NCBI RefSeq assembly: GCF_001457475.1
Contig: NZ_LN831029.1
Span: 3,596,001 to 3,660,000, forward strand
Direction of reading: 5' to 3'
Origin: Achromobacter xylosoxidans
GTDB taxonomy: Bacteria > Pseudomonadota > Gammaproteobacteria > Burkholderiales > Burkholderiaceae_B
Length of the DNA: 64,000 bases
Numbering within the stretch: the stretch's first letter is position 1; each line of letters opens with the position of its first letter. Below are positions 1 to 9,568 of the stretch, in pieces. The translations under genes were made by a program, and so were the position numbers. The notes beneath the pieces are model-generated. The model saw only the letters and a program-made list of their open reading frames with translations. It had not been told where the DNA came from and searched no databases.

Positions 1-563
1 TGCATCCGGAACGCCTGTTCCAGGAGATGCTGCGGCTGGCCGGCGCGCTGATGACGTTCTCTAAGGTGCACACGCTGGCCGACCTGCCGGTGTATCGCCA
101 CGAGCAACCCGGCGCGGCCTTCGCGCAGCTCGACACGATCCTGCGCGACCTGCTCGACACCGTGATCTCGACGCGCTACTTCTCCATCGTGCTGGAAGAG
201 CTGCGCCCCTCGTTCCACGTGGGCCGCCTCGATTCCGACAAACTCGACGAGACCACCGCGCTGTACCTGTCGGTGTCCGCGGCGACGCCAGCCAGCGAGC
301 TGGCCGAAACGGTGCCGCTGCGCTTCAAGGTCGGCGCGCCGGACGATGTCGAGAAGCTGGTGCTGTCGGCCATGCCGGGCGTGCAACTGGCCTACACGCC
401 ACAGGTGCCGCCGGCCGTGCCGGTCAAGCCGGGCGCCTGCTATTTCACCCTGCAGACGCGCGGCTCGCTGTACGACCGCATGCTGCAGGCGCGCAGCATT
501 GCCATCTACGCGCCGTCCGGCATACCCGAGCTGAAACTGGACCTGATCGCCGTCACCCGCTGA
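1..563 (+). CDS. tssK: T6SS baseplate subunit TssK (C-terminal part)
   Basis: The reading frame is open from the left edge (first full codon at position 3) to a stop at 561-563, so only the last ~187 residues of TssK are present. TssK trimers link the cytoplasmic T6SS baseplate to the TssJLM membrane complex. The visible tail holds the family's C-terminal region, including the conserved stretches RYFSIVLEEL, PLRFKVGAP and the ending YFTLQTRGSLYD. The next genes are tssL and vgrG in the same direction, with 58 bp to tssL, which fits the usual tssK-tssL order. The start and N-terminal shell domain lie outside the window. Confidence 0.88.
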   Translation, partial: HPERLFQEMLRLAGALMTFSKVHTLADLPVYRHEQPGAAFAQLDTILRDLLDTVISTRYFSIVLEELRPSFHVGRLDSDKLDETTALYLSVSAATPASELAETVPLRFKVGAPDDVEKLVLSAMPGVQLAYTPQVPPAVPVKPGACYFTLQTRGSLYDRMLQARSIAIYAPSGIPELKLDLIAVTR

Positions 564-621
564 CGCGCGCCCTGTCCGCCCCTTCCCGACGCCACCCCGA
601 CATCCACTGACAGAGCCCGCC

Positions 622-1401
622 ATGAACACCGCCGCGCCCTCTCTGATGCCCGCCGCCTCGCTCCCGCCGCGCGCCGCCGATTTCTACGGATCGCGCCCCG
701 CCAAGTCACTGCTGGACCTGCTGTACGACGGCTTCCTGATGCTGTTCCTGCTCAAGAGCGGGCAGGAACCGGCCAGCGCCGCGTCGTTCTCGGCGCGGGT
801 GCAGCAGTTCCTGGCGGACTTCGAGCGCAGCGCCAAGAAGCTCGACATACCGGCCGAGGACGTCTACGCCACCAAGTATGCGTTCTGCGCGGCGGTCGAC
901 GAAACCGTGCTGAATTCGGGCTTCTCGATCCGCGACGCCTGGATGCTGCAACCGCTGCAACTGACGCTGTTCGGCGAGCAGCTGGCCGGCGAGAACTTTT
1001 TCTCGCGCCTGGAGGACCTGCGCGCCCAGGGCGCGCCGCGGCTGCAATCGCTGGAGGTGTTCTACATGTGCCTGCTGCTGGGCTTCCAGGGCAAGTACAT
1101 GATCGAGGGCCAGGAAAAGCTGGGCTACCTGACCGCGCGCCTGGGCGACGAGATCGCGCTGCTGCGCGGCAAGCGCGCCGGCTTCGCGCCGCACTGGCCG
1201 CTGCCGGACAAGATCGCCCACACGCTCAAGCGCGACGTGCCGCTGTGGAGCATCGGCGCGCTGTTCGCATTGCTGGGCCTGCTGGCCTACCTGGGCATGG
1301 CGCATTTCCTGAACGGCGACATGCAGACGGCCATGGCGCCGTATCACGACATCGTCAAGCTCGGCCCGCGCGCCGCCCACCTGACCATCTCGCTGCCCTG
1401 A
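622..1401 (+). CDS. tssL: T6SS inner-membrane protein TssL (DotU family), short form
   Basis: This 259-residue DotU/IcmH-family protein is a component of the TssJLM trans-envelope complex. The cytoplasmic domain contains the family signature around residues 80-100 (KYAFCAAVDETVLNS) and the LLGFQGKY segment near residue 155. A single transmembrane helix lies near the C-terminus (IGALFALLGLLAYLGMAHFL), leaving a short periplasmic tail. It has no fused OmpA-like peptidoglycan-binding domain; a separate OmpA-like protein encoded at 22432-23226 may supply that function. The gene follows tssK and lies 25 bp upstream of the large vgrG. Confidence 0.9.
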   Translation: MNTAAPSLMPAASLPPRAADFYGSRPAKSLLDLLYDGFLMLFLLKSGQEPASAASFSARVQQFLADFERSAKKLDIPAEDVYATKYAFCAAVDETVLNSGFSIRDAWMLQPLQLTLFGEQLAGENFFSRLEDLRAQGAPRLQSLEVFYMCLLLGFQGKYMIEGQEKLGYLTARLGDEIALLRGKRAGFAPHWPLPDKIAHTLKRDVPLWSIGALFALLGLLAYLGMAHFLNGDMQTAMAPYHDIVKLGPRAAHLTISLP

Positions 1402-1426
1402 CGGCACACGCACACCGCCACGCACC

Positions 1427-4400
1427 ATGATCGATCGTTCCTCCCCGCCCGCGGGCTACAGCAGTCTGGATGTCGCCGTGCTGTCCCAGAACGCCCGCCT
1501 GCTGCAAGTCGAAACGCCTTTGGGCGAAGCGCTCGTCGTCGAACGCCTGCGCCTGCGCGAAGGCGTTTCGGAACTGTTCGCGCTGACCCTGGACTGCCTG
1601 TCCGCGTCGGCCGAGCTGGACGTCGAACCGCTGCTGGGCAAGGAGATCAGCGTCAGTCTGCTGCTGGCCGACGGCGGACGGCGGCGCTGGCATGCGGTGG
1701 TGGAAGGCGTGGACGCGCTCGGCGCCGACGGCGGGCTGGCGCGTTACCGCCTGCACGCCGCGCCCTGGCTGGCCACGCTGCGGCTGCGGCGCGACAGCTT
1801 CGTGTTCCAGGACAAGTCGGTCACCGATATCCTGACCGACGTGTTCGCGGACTACCCGCTGGCCGCGTTCGCCTTCGACATCGCCGAACCGCTGGCGCCG
1901 CGCCCGGTGCGCACCCAGTACCGGGAAACCGACCTGGACTTCGTGCTGCGGCTGATGGCCGAGGCCGGGCTGAGCTTCCGCTTCGACCACCAGCAGGGTG
2001 ACAGCAAGGCCGACGGCGGCGGCGCGCGCCACCGCCTGGTGGTGTTCGATGCCCGCGCCGCGCAGCCGGCCAACCCCGCCGCCTCGCTGCGTTTTCATCG
2101 CAGCGACGCCACCGAATCCGAAGACAGCGTCACGCGCTTCGGCGCGGCGCGCGAGGTCCGCGCCAACGCCGTCACCCGCGTCGCCTGGAACGACCGGACG
2201 CTGCTGGCGCACGGCGCCCATGCCGAATCGGCGCTGGACGCCGGCGCGCTGCCGCCGCTGGAAGACTACGACTACGACGGACACGGCCGCCACCCGGACG
2301 ACGCCGCGGCCGAACAGCTCGCCAACCGCGGGCTGCAGGCGCACGAGGCGCGCGCGCTGCGCTTCGAGGGCGGCGGCAGCGCCCGCCAGATGATGCCGGG
2401 CCACGTCTTCGCGCTGACCCAGCACGACCGCTACGCGCAAGGTGCGGGCGCGGCGGGCGACGAGCTGGGCGGCAACCGCTACACGCTGCTGTGGGTCGAG
2501 CACGAGGCCGCCAACAACCTGGGCAGCCAGGCCGCCCAGGCGCTGGCCGCCCCCGACCTGGAGCATGGCGCCTACCGCAACGACTTCACTGCCCAGCCGG
2601 CCGCCGCGGCGCTGCTGCCCGCCTGGCGAGCCCGGCCGACGGCGCCCGAGGGCGTGACCGCCCTGGTGGTGACGGCGCAGGATGCCAGCATCACGACCGG
2701 CCGCGACCTGCGCGTCAAGGTGCAGTTCCCGTGGCAACGCGGCGAGCGGCCGCTGCCGGGCGGCCTGCGCCACCGCAGCCACGGCGACGACGCCGGCAAC
2801 GCGCCGGGCGACGATCGCTCCGGCACCTGGCTGCGCGTGGCCGGCGCCCAGGCCGGCCCCAACTGGGGCGCGCATCACCTGCCGCGCCAGGGCACCGAAG
2901 TCGTGGTGGAATTCCTCGACGGCGACATCGACCAGCCCGTGGTGGTGGCGCAGCTCTACAACGACAGCGACCTGCCGCCATGGAGCGCGGGCGTGGATGG
3001 CCAGGCCAATCATCCCGGCACGCTCAGCGGCTGGCATAGCCAGGGCCTGGACGGCCAGGGCCACAGCCAGTGGCTGTTCGACGACACCGCCGGCCAGGTG
3101 CGCACGCGCCTGTCGAGCTCCATCGCCGCCTCGCAGCTGGGATTGGGCTATCTGGTCAAGCAGTCCGCCGATGACGCATCGCGCGGCGAATGGCGCGGCA
3201 GCGGTTTCGAGCTGCGCTCGGACGCCTGGACCGTCGTGCGCTCGGGCCAGGGCATGCTGCTGTCGGCCAACGCCCGCGAGGGCGCGCGCTCGACCCAGGC
3301 CGATGCACAGGAGGCCCTGGCGCTGCTGCGGGGCGCGCGCAACGCGGCGGGCCGCATCAACGACGCCGCCACCCAGCGCCAGGCGCGGCCGCTGGCGGCC
3401 AACGAGCAATACGATGCCCTGATCAAGGCGGTCGATCCCAAGGCCGACGGCCGCTATCCCGGCAGCGTCGGCGGCCAGCAGGCGGTCAAGGCCGCCGGCG
3501 GCGAGCGTGGCGGCAGCGATCCGGTCGAGCGCATCGACGGGGCCCGGATGCTGATCGACGCGCCTTCGTCGATGAACCTGGCGACACCGGCCTCGGCCGT
3601 GCTGCACGCCAGCGAAAACCTGCACGTCACCGCCCAGGCCGATGGCCACATCGCCGCGCGCCAGACCTTCGCCAGCGCTTCCGGCCGCTCGACCAGCCTG
3701 TTCGTGCAGGATGGCGGCCTGCGCGCCATCGCCGCCAACGCGCCGGTATCGCTGCAGGCCCATACCGACATGCTCGAAATGCTGGCCGGGCAGGACATCA
3801 CCATCACCTCCACCACCGACAGCATCGAGATCCTGGCCAACCAGCGCATCACCCTGCAGGCGGCCGGCGGCGCCATCGTGATGGACGGCGGCGACATTGT
3901 CTTCAAGGGGCCGGGCATGTTCTCGGTCAAAGGCGCCTCGCACAACCTGATCGGCCCGGCCAGCGACGCGGCCGCCCTGCCGGCCCTGCCCTCGAGCCAG
4001 GTGGGCGATCCGATGCTGGTGACGGCGGAACTGGTGCACCGGCCGAACGCGCTGCTGCAAGCCCTGAATGGCTCCGGCCAGGCGCTCAACGCCGCGGGCG
4101 CGGCCGATGCCGCGGCAACGGGCGCCGCGCTCCCGGCGGCGGGCACCGCGACGGGCGGCGGCTCCATGCTGGGCGGCCTGGGCGCCACCCTGGCCAGCGG
4201 CGCAACGGCCGTCTCCAGCGGATTGCAGAGCGCGACGCAGACCGCGTCCGGCATGGTGGACAAGGCCAAATCCATGGCCAACGCCGCGCTCAAGCCGGTC
4301 CAGGACCTGGGCGCGATGGCGGGCAAGGCCATGGGCTCGGTGACCGAGGCCGGCTCGGGCCTGGTGTCCGGCGCCGCCGCCAGAGCCGGCGGCATGGCGC

Positions 4401-6604
4401 AATCGGCGCTGGGATCGGCAACGCCCTCATTGATGGGCGGCGCCACGCCTTCGTTGATGGGCGGCGCGCTTGCCAGCGCGGCGCCGATGCCCGCCGGCTT
4501 GGCCGATGCGGCCGGCGCGGTATCGCAGGCCGGCCCGATGGCGGACCAGGCCACCGCGATGGCCTCGCAAGCCGCCGCATTGAGCGGCAAGGCCGCCGGC
4601 ATGCTGTCCGGCGCTTCCGGCGCGAGCGCCGCGGCGAGCACGGCCGGCGCAGCCTCCGGCGCGGCGGCATCGTCGCCGGGCGTGGCGGCGCAGGCGGCCG
4701 GCATGGCGTCGTCGGCCACCGGCGTGGCCGCGCAGGCCGCCGGCGCCATGGGCAATGCTTCGGCCGCCTCCGCGCTGTCGGCGGCCTCGGGCCTGACGGC
4801 CGCGGGCGGCGGCGGTGTCGGCGCGGCCATCGGGCCGGTAATGACGCAGGCCATGGGCGCCCTGGGCGACCGCGGCGCCGCGCTGGGTTCCGCGGTGAAC
4901 ACCCTGCTGTCGATGCCCGACGTCAACCAGGGCAACCTGCCGGCGGTGGCCGGCGCCATCCTCGGCACGCCCGGCCTGACCGATTCGGCGGTGCCCACGG
5001 TGGTGGGCGCCATCCTGCAATCGCCCAGCATTTCCAGCGTCACCTTGCCCAAGGTGGCCGAGACCATCATGAACATCCCGGCGGTGGCCAACTCGCCCTA
5101 TCCGGGCCTGGCCAAGCGGGTGATGGAAGCGGCGGGCATCAGCCTGCCGGGAACCGCCGCGCGGCCGGCCGGCCAGGACGCCGGCGCGACGCCGGACCCG
5201 GCCCCGACCTCAGCCACGCCGTCGGCCTACCGGGCCCGCAACGGCGCCAAACTGCAATACGTCAACCTGACGGAGCCTTCCGAACGCTGGAACGACGGCC
5301 AGGCGCTCAACAGCCTGGATCGCCAGACCAACAAGCCCAAGATCCATGTGAAATTCAATAAGGCCGGCCAGCACCGCTTCACCGTAAAGGTCAGCCCGCG
5401 CCCCGGCAACGCCGTGTATTCGGCGCGCGAACAGAGCCGCCAACCCCTGTACCGCGAACCCACCCAGCGCACGTACAGCTACGTCACGGACGCCGATGGC
5501 ACCAAGACCGTCGACGACATCGCGCTGCCGGCCGCCGGCCTGAACACCTACCTGTTCGAAGTGATCAACGACAAGAACCAGATCATCTCGACCGAAGTGG
5601 TTGAAACCGTCCGGCGCCTGTATCTGCAGGAAATCATGCTGCCCGGCCCGGAAGCGCTGCCGCGTCCGCACGGCTTCCAGCCGACCGCCACCGAGTACGC
5701 CCGCCATGGCGTCGACGTGCTGCAATTGCCGCCGGTGAGCACTCCCGGCGATGCCAATTCCGACGTCTTCACCGAAGACGGCGAGGCGCGCCTGCGCCAA
5801 CTGGCCGGCTCGGTCTATCCCCGTTCGCAGGGCCCCTCGCACGCGCCCTACACCATCGTGGTCTGCCACGTCGACCGGCTGGCGTCGATGCTGCCCGTGC
5901 AGCCGATCTACGTGCAGGCCAGCGCCGGCCCCGGCGCGCCCGACAAGGAAGTCCAGTTCGTCAGCGCCGACGGCAACGTCAGCTTCCTCTGGCACAACAT
6001 CGAGCCGAATGTCGACTGGTTCCTGGAATGCCTGTTCGAATACACCGACCCGGCCGCGGGGGTGCGGCGCGTGCCTGTCGCGCGCGACCGCTTGACGCCG
6101 CTGCCCTACGATCCGGCCGAGCCCAAGGCCTGCCATGCCGTCAATATCCGCCTGGCCGGGCTGCTGCCGATACCGGCCACCGGCAGGTTGATCCTGCGCG
6201 TGCGGCTCATGGAAAGCGCCGCCGCCGGCGCGGCCTTCTACGACACCAACCTGCTGTGCGTCGCGGCCCTGTCGCCCTTCGAGCCGGTCACCATGAACTA
6301 CCAGCAGGAAACGCTGGTGCACGAGATCGGCCACTTGATCGGCATGGTTCCCAGCGGCCCGGAATGGGCCCAGGCCCATCCGGACGAAGCCGACATGGAT
6401 TCGTCCAGGCTCGACAAGGGCCCGTTCTTCTATTCCCAGTTCGGCAACCATTGCCACTTCGGCCTGCCCGCCAGCCAGGCCGATCCCAGCCACACCGGCG
6501 CCTGCGTCATGTTCGGCGGCGACTGCCAGAGCATCCGCTATTGCGTCCATTGCGCCAAGGCCGTGCGTAAAGTGGACATGTCCAATGGCTGGCCGTCGTT
6601 CTGA
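1427..6604 (+). CDS. vgrG: Evolved VgrG with C-terminal metzincin-like metallopeptidase effector domain
   Basis: This 1725-residue protein is a T6SS spike fused to a toxin. Residues ~15-530 are a standard VgrG core: gp27-like region with the motif TQYRETDLDFVLRLMAEAGL, then a gp5 OB-fold ending in FLDGDIDQPVVVAQLYN. Residues ~540-860 form the DUF2345 beta-helix region. A ~300-residue Ala/Gly/Ser/Met-rich linker follows, with a duplicated ATPSLMGG (998-1013) and three helical ~18-residue repeats (~1171-1225). Residues ~1260-1725 end in HEIGHLIG (H1632, E1633, H1636), NHCH (1674-1677), CVM (1693-1695) and CVHC (1706-1709). This pattern resembles metzincins: HExxHxxG plus a Met-turn, with a CxM...CxxC tail like archaemetzincins. 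Zinc-protease activity is inferred, not shown. The next gene overlaps its end by 20 bp and encodes a secreted protein that may be the immunity partner. Confidence 0.9.
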   Translation: MIDRSSPPAGYSSLDVAVLSQNARLLQVETPLGEALVVERLRLREGVSELFALTLDCLSASAELDVEPLLGKEISVSLLLADGGRRRWHAVVEGVDALGADGGLARYRLHAAPWLATLRLRRDSFVFQDKSVTDILTDVFADYPLAAFAFDIAEPLAPRPVRTQYRETDLDFVLRLMAEAGLSFRFDHQQGDSKADGGGARHRLVVFDARAAQPANPAASLRFHRSDATESEDSVTRFGAAREVRANAVTRVAWNDRTLLAHGAHAESALDAGALPPLEDYDYDGHGRHPDDAAAEQLANRGLQAHEARALRFEGGGSARQMMPGHVFALTQHDRYAQGAGAAGDELGGNRYTLLWVEHEAANNLGSQAAQALAAPDLEHGAYRNDFTAQPAAAALLPAWRARPTAPEGVTALVVTAQDASITTGRDLRVKVQFPWQRGERPLPGGLRHRSHGDDAGNAPGDDRSGTWLRVAGAQAGPNWGAHHLPRQGTEVVVEFLDGDIDQPVVVAQLYNDSDLPPWSAGVDGQANHPGTLSGWHSQGLDGQGHSQWLFDDTAGQVRTRLSSSIAASQLGLGYLVKQSADDASRGEWRGSGFELRSDAWTVVRSGQGMLLSANAREGARSTQADAQEALALLRGARNAAGRINDAATQRQARPLAANEQYDALIKAVDPKADGRYPGSVGGQQAVKAAGGERGGSDPVERIDGARMLIDAPSSMNLATPASAVLHASENLHVTAQADGHIAARQTFASASGRSTSLFVQDGGLRAIAANAPVSLQAHTDMLEMLAGQDITITSTTDSIEILANQRITLQAAGGAIVMDGGDIVFKGPGMFSVKGASHNLIGPASDAAALPALPSSQVGDPMLVTAELVHRPNALLQALNGSGQALNAAGAADAAATGAALPAAGTATGGGSMLGGLGATLASGATAVSSGLQSATQTASGMVDKAKSMANAALKPVQDLGAMAGKAMGSVTEAGSGLVSGAAARAGGMAQSALGSATPSLMGGATPSLMGGALASAAPMPAGLADAAGAVSQAGPMADQATAMASQAAALSGKAAGMLSGASGASAAASTAGAASGAAASSPGVAAQAAGMASSATGVAAQAAGAMGNASAASALSAASGLTAAGGGGVGAAIGPVMTQAMGALGDRGAALGSAVNTLLSMPDVNQGNLPAVAGAILGTPGLTDSAVPTVVGAILQSPSISSVTLPKVAETIMNIPAVANSPYPGLAKRVMEAAGISLPGTAARPAGQDAGATPDPAPTSATPSAYRARNGAKLQYVNLTEPSERWNDGQALNSLDRQTNKPKIHVKFNKAGQHRFTVKVSPRPGNAVYSAREQSRQPLYREPTQRTYSYVTDADGTKTVDDIALPAAGLNTYLFEVINDKNQIISTEVVETVRRLYLQEIMLPGPEALPRPHGFQPTATEYARHGVDVLQLPPVSTPGDANSDVFTEDGEARLRQLAGSVYPRSQGPSHAPYTIVVCHVDRLASMLPVQPIYVQASAGPGAPDKEVQFVSADGNVSFLWHNIEPNVDWFLECLFEYTDPAAGVRRVPVARDRLTPLPYDPAEPKACHAVNIRLAGLLPIPATGRLILRVRLMESAAAGAAFYDTNLLCVAALSPFEPVTMNYQQETLVHEIGHLIGMVPSGPEWAQAHPDEADMDSSRLDKGPFFYSQFGNHCHFGLPASQADPSHTGACVMFGGDCQSIRYCVHCAKAVRKVDMSNGWPSF

Positions 6605-7226
6605 CGGCCGGCGCCGACTGGCGCCGGCCCTGGCCCTGCTGCTCGCGGCCGCGCTGGCCGCCGCGCCCGCGTCGGCGCGGACCGTGGGCGGTCCGCGCGC
6701 TCCCTCCCAATCCGCTACCCAGACCGCTTCCATGAATACCGACTGGATCGACCCGCCCGCCTTCGCCACCGCGCCCATCGGCACCGTGCGCGACCATGCC
6801 TGCATCCCGCCCAACCAGGGCAGCGACGACCAACTGAACATCGCCGCGCCCGCCCGCGTGCGGCCGCAGGCATCGGGCGCCTTGGTGATTCCCGTCTGCG
6901 CCCAAGGCATCATCCCGGTTTCGCAAGACCAGAAGCTGCCGCGCTTTGTGGCGGTCGACACGCTGACCGGCAAGACCTACGAAGGCGTGGCCTACGAGTA
7001 CAAGCGCCGCAGCCCGCCGCCGGGCGTCGAGGTCGACGAGATCGCCAGCTCGCGCCCGCCCAAGGGCATCCCGATCAGCCCGGGCATCAGCGTGGGCACG
7101 CAGTTCAGCACCGACCTGGCGGCGCAGGTGGGGCTGCCGAAGGAGCCGGCGAAGTACGAGGTGTATATCGAGTCCAACGGCGTGCGGTCGAACACCGTGA
7201 CGATCGAGGTGCAGGCGGCGCCATGA
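6585..7226 (+). CDS. Secreted periplasmic protein, putative immunity protein of the VgrG metallopeptidase
   Basis: This 213-residue protein starts inside the last 20 bases of the large vgrG, so the two are probably translationally coupled. Residues 1-31 look like a Sec signal peptide: an Arg-rich n-region (GRRSDGRRR), a Leu/Ala core and an ASA cleavage site. The mature part has two cysteines (in HACIPP and PVCAQG) that could form a disulfide, and a C-terminal beta-rich segment (YEVYIESNGVRSNTVTIEV). I do not recognise the family. Its position directly after a VgrG-fused toxin and its predicted periplasmic location are typical of T6SS immunity proteins and would mean the metallopeptidase acts in the periplasm. 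That role is inferred from context only. Confidence 0.7.
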   Translation: MAGRRSDGRRRLAPALALLLAAALAAAPASARTVGGPRAPSQSATQTASMNTDWIDPPAFATAPIGTVRDHACIPPNQGSDDQLNIAAPARVRPQASGALVIPVCAQGIIPVSQDQKLPRFVAVDTLTGKTYEGVAYEYKRRSPPPGVEVDEIASSRPPKGIPISPGISVGTQFSTDLAAQVGLPKEPAKYEVYIESNGVRSNTVTIEVQAAP

Positions 7227-7267
7227 CCGCGCCCGCCAGACGCTACGGCTAGAGGTCGCCCTCGACC

Positions 7268-9568
7268 TTACGGCCGGGCCGGCGCCAACCCGTCCAGGTT
7301 CGCCCGCATCTGCTCCACGCGCGCCGCCGAGGCGGTGTCGGTCTTCATCTTGGCCTCCTCGGCCTTGAAATCGGTCTTGCCGAAGATGTCCTTGTCGCGC
7401 GTGCGGAAGTACAGCGTGGTGCTGGCCAGCAGGTGATCGGGCCAGCTGCTCAACATGGCGTCGTGCACCAGGAAGTCGAACAGCGCCATCACTTTGGGCG
7501 GCAGCGGATTCTTGCCGGCGCTGGCCTCGCGCCACACGTTCAGCAGCCGCTGCTCGGTGGCGCGCCTGGCCTTCATGTCGGCGAACGGATCCTTGGGCTT
7601 GTCTGCCTCGGTGAGCGTGCCGCCACCGCGGGTGATGAGCTCGTTGCGCATGTTCTGCATGTCGAGCTGGTCCTGCTCCATCCGCTCGATGGCCCGCACC
7701 GTATTCGGATTGTTGCGGCGGAATTCTTCCTTGTGGCGCTCCATGGCGGCGTCCTGGCGCTCCGCGTCCTCCAGCGCCCGGTACTCTTCCTCCAGGCGCT
7801 GCCACAGCGGCTTGAAGCGCTGCGGCGGCAGCTCGCCACGACTGGCCACGGCTCGATCCCAGCGTTCGTTCTTGAGCGCCTCCAGTTCCTTCAGGCGGGC
7901 CGTGTTCTCCGGCTTGGCCTGCTCTTCCCTGGACAGCCCCAGCACGCGGCGGTACTCCTCGATATAGGCCTTCTCGGGCGTATAGAAGTCGCGGTCCTGG
8001 ATCCACTTCTCGGCGGGATCGGACAGCTCGCTCTTGAATACCGGATCCTGGTAGCGCACGGCCAGCCAGCGCAGGAACACTTCCATGTGCGGCATGAAGT
8101 CCACGCCCGGCTCGTACTTGACCACGCCGCGATACGCCTCGACCAGCTCGGTGATGCGGTAGCTCTGGCCACCGTCCTGGATGGACATGCCCATGCTGAA
8201 CTTGGCGTACGTCAGCGGGCGCTTGTCGAACAATTGCTCCATGCTGTAGAAACCCACGCCGTGGCACAGGCCGAGGTTCAGCATGTCGCGCAGCGGCACC
8301 CGCGACAGTTCCGCGCGCGAGCCCAGCGACCCCTCGGGGCTGACCCCGGTGACGTCGCCGCTGGATCCCGGATAGAGATACTGTTCGCCCCGAGTCTTCT
8401 CCAGGCTGTCCAGGCGCTGGTTGGCGCGCAACTCCTGGGCGGCGGCGAAATGCACGCATTTGTCGACCGCGCCCGGCACCGTCAGGGTACGATCCTTGTG
8501 CGTCTGCTTGAGCAGATCGGTGAAAGGCAGAAAGCCCAGGAACGTGTTCTCGTCCATGATCGAGGACACTGAATCCAGCAGCCCCAGGAAGCGGATGCGG
8601 ATCTCGGCCTCGCGCGCGCCGTTCTTGCCCGGAAACACCAGGTCCTTGTCGTGGCGCCGGCGGTACTTCTTGACCACGTCGTTGATGAACTGGCGCGCCA
8701 TGACCCCGCCGCGGTCGCCGCCGAACACCGAAATCTCGATCCGCCGCACGTTGTTCATCTCGGCGCTGACGGCTTCATGCGTTGCGCGCAGTTGGCGCAG
8801 CGCGGCGTCCACCCGCACGTCGACCCCGGTGCCCATCAGGTAGGCCACGGTCTCGTTGTCGCGAATGACGGGCACGCCTTCCAGCGCGGTGCTCTTGGCC
8901 ACTTCCTTGGCCGCCGTCCAGCCCACCTTCAGCGGGTTCTTCTTGAAGCCGGCCCAGAACCCACGCACGGTGCCCTTGGCACGGTTGGCCAGGCGTTCCG
9001 GATCCCAGGCATTCCAGATTCGCACGACCTTGTCGGGCAAGGTCTTGACGTCTTTCACCACGTCCTTGTACGCCTTGACCATAGGCTGGAATGACCCCTC
9101 CTTGATCATCTTCTGCGTGGCGCTGCGCAGGCGCTTCAAGGCATCCGTCTCGGGGATCTCGTCGGTACGGGTAATGTTCTTGACCGCGCTCTTGGCATTG
9201 TTGGCCGCTTCGCTGAGGATCTTCCGGCCGGCGACGGTCGCGCCGTAGATGAGATCATCGTTCTTGGCGTCCTCGTTGAGCTCGGTGCCCAGGCCGGAAT
9301 AGTAGAACCTGAACCAATACTGGTTCACGGGACGGTCTTCATCGTCGTGGGCATAGTGCGCTTCCCAGAGCCGGCAGACGTTCGAATAGAACGTGGGGTG
9401 CTGGCTGTCCACATCCCGGCTGCGGCCGAAGCCGTCGAAAAAGAACCCGATGCGGATCACGGCGCCGCACTCCTGGCAATCCTGCCTGGGATAGGCGGCC
9501 TCGCTTTCGGCCATTTTCTTCAGAACGCTGGCGGGGGTGCGATCCACCGGCGGCAGGCTGTCAGCCAT
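7268..9568 (-). CDS. Tle1-like (DUF2235) T6SS lipase-family effector with Asp at the nucleophile position
   Basis: This 766-residue protein resembles the DUF2235/Tle1 alpha/beta-hydrolase effectors. The N-terminal strand motif is IGFFFDGFG (family form FFDGT). The nucleophile elbow is VFGGDRGG with D285, where Tle1 enzymes have GFSRGA with serine. A C-terminal LVHDAMLSSW matches the family's catalytic-His region (VHDS-type), and a central TERELLTRG-like charged helical part includes a Glu/Arg-rich coiled segment around residues 560-660. The gene is the last of a minus-strand module: vgrG, DUF4123 adaptor, DUF3304 lipoprotein, effector. The start overlaps the lipoprotein stop by 8 bp. Phospholipase activity is doubtful with Asp; an Asp-nucleophile chemistry, a non-enzymatic role or loss of activity are alternatives. 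Confidence 0.78.
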   Translation of the reverse strand: MADSLPPVDRTPASVLKKMAESEAAYPRQDCQECGAVIRIGFFFDGFGRSRDVDSQHPTFYSNVCRLWEAHYAHDDEDRPVNQYWFRFYYSGLGTELNEDAKNDDLIYGATVAGRKILSEAANNAKSAVKNITRTDEIPETDALKRLRSATQKMIKEGSFQPMVKAYKDVVKDVKTLPDKVVRIWNAWDPERLANRAKGTVRGFWAGFKKNPLKVGWTAAKEVAKSTALEGVPVIRDNETVAYLMGTGVDVRVDAALRQLRATHEAVSAEMNNVRRIEISVFGGDRGGVMARQFINDVVKKYRRRHDKDLVFPGKNGAREAEIRIRFLGLLDSVSSIMDENTFLGFLPFTDLLKQTHKDRTLTVPGAVDKCVHFAAAQELRANQRLDSLEKTRGEQYLYPGSSGDVTGVSPEGSLGSRAELSRVPLRDMLNLGLCHGVGFYSMEQLFDKRPLTYAKFSMGMSIQDGGQSYRITELVEAYRGVVKYEPGVDFMPHMEVFLRWLAVRYQDPVFKSELSDPAEKWIQDRDFYTPEKAYIEEYRRVLGLSREEQAKPENTARLKELEALKNERWDRAVASRGELPPQRFKPLWQRLEEEYRALEDAERQDAAMERHKEEFRRNNPNTVRAIERMEQDQLDMQNMRNELITRGGGTLTEADKPKDPFADMKARRATEQRLLNVWREASAGKNPLPPKVMALFDFLVHDAMLSSWPDHLLASTTLYFRTRDKDIFGKTDFKAEEAKMKTDTASAARVEQMRANLDGLAPARP

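Noticed and set aside
1355..4402. A 1015-codon open frame antisense to the large vgrG
   Set aside because: It is a mirror of GC-rich coding sequence: composition is Arg/Gly/Gln/His-rich, it has no family motif, and the opposite strand encodes a clear VgrG.
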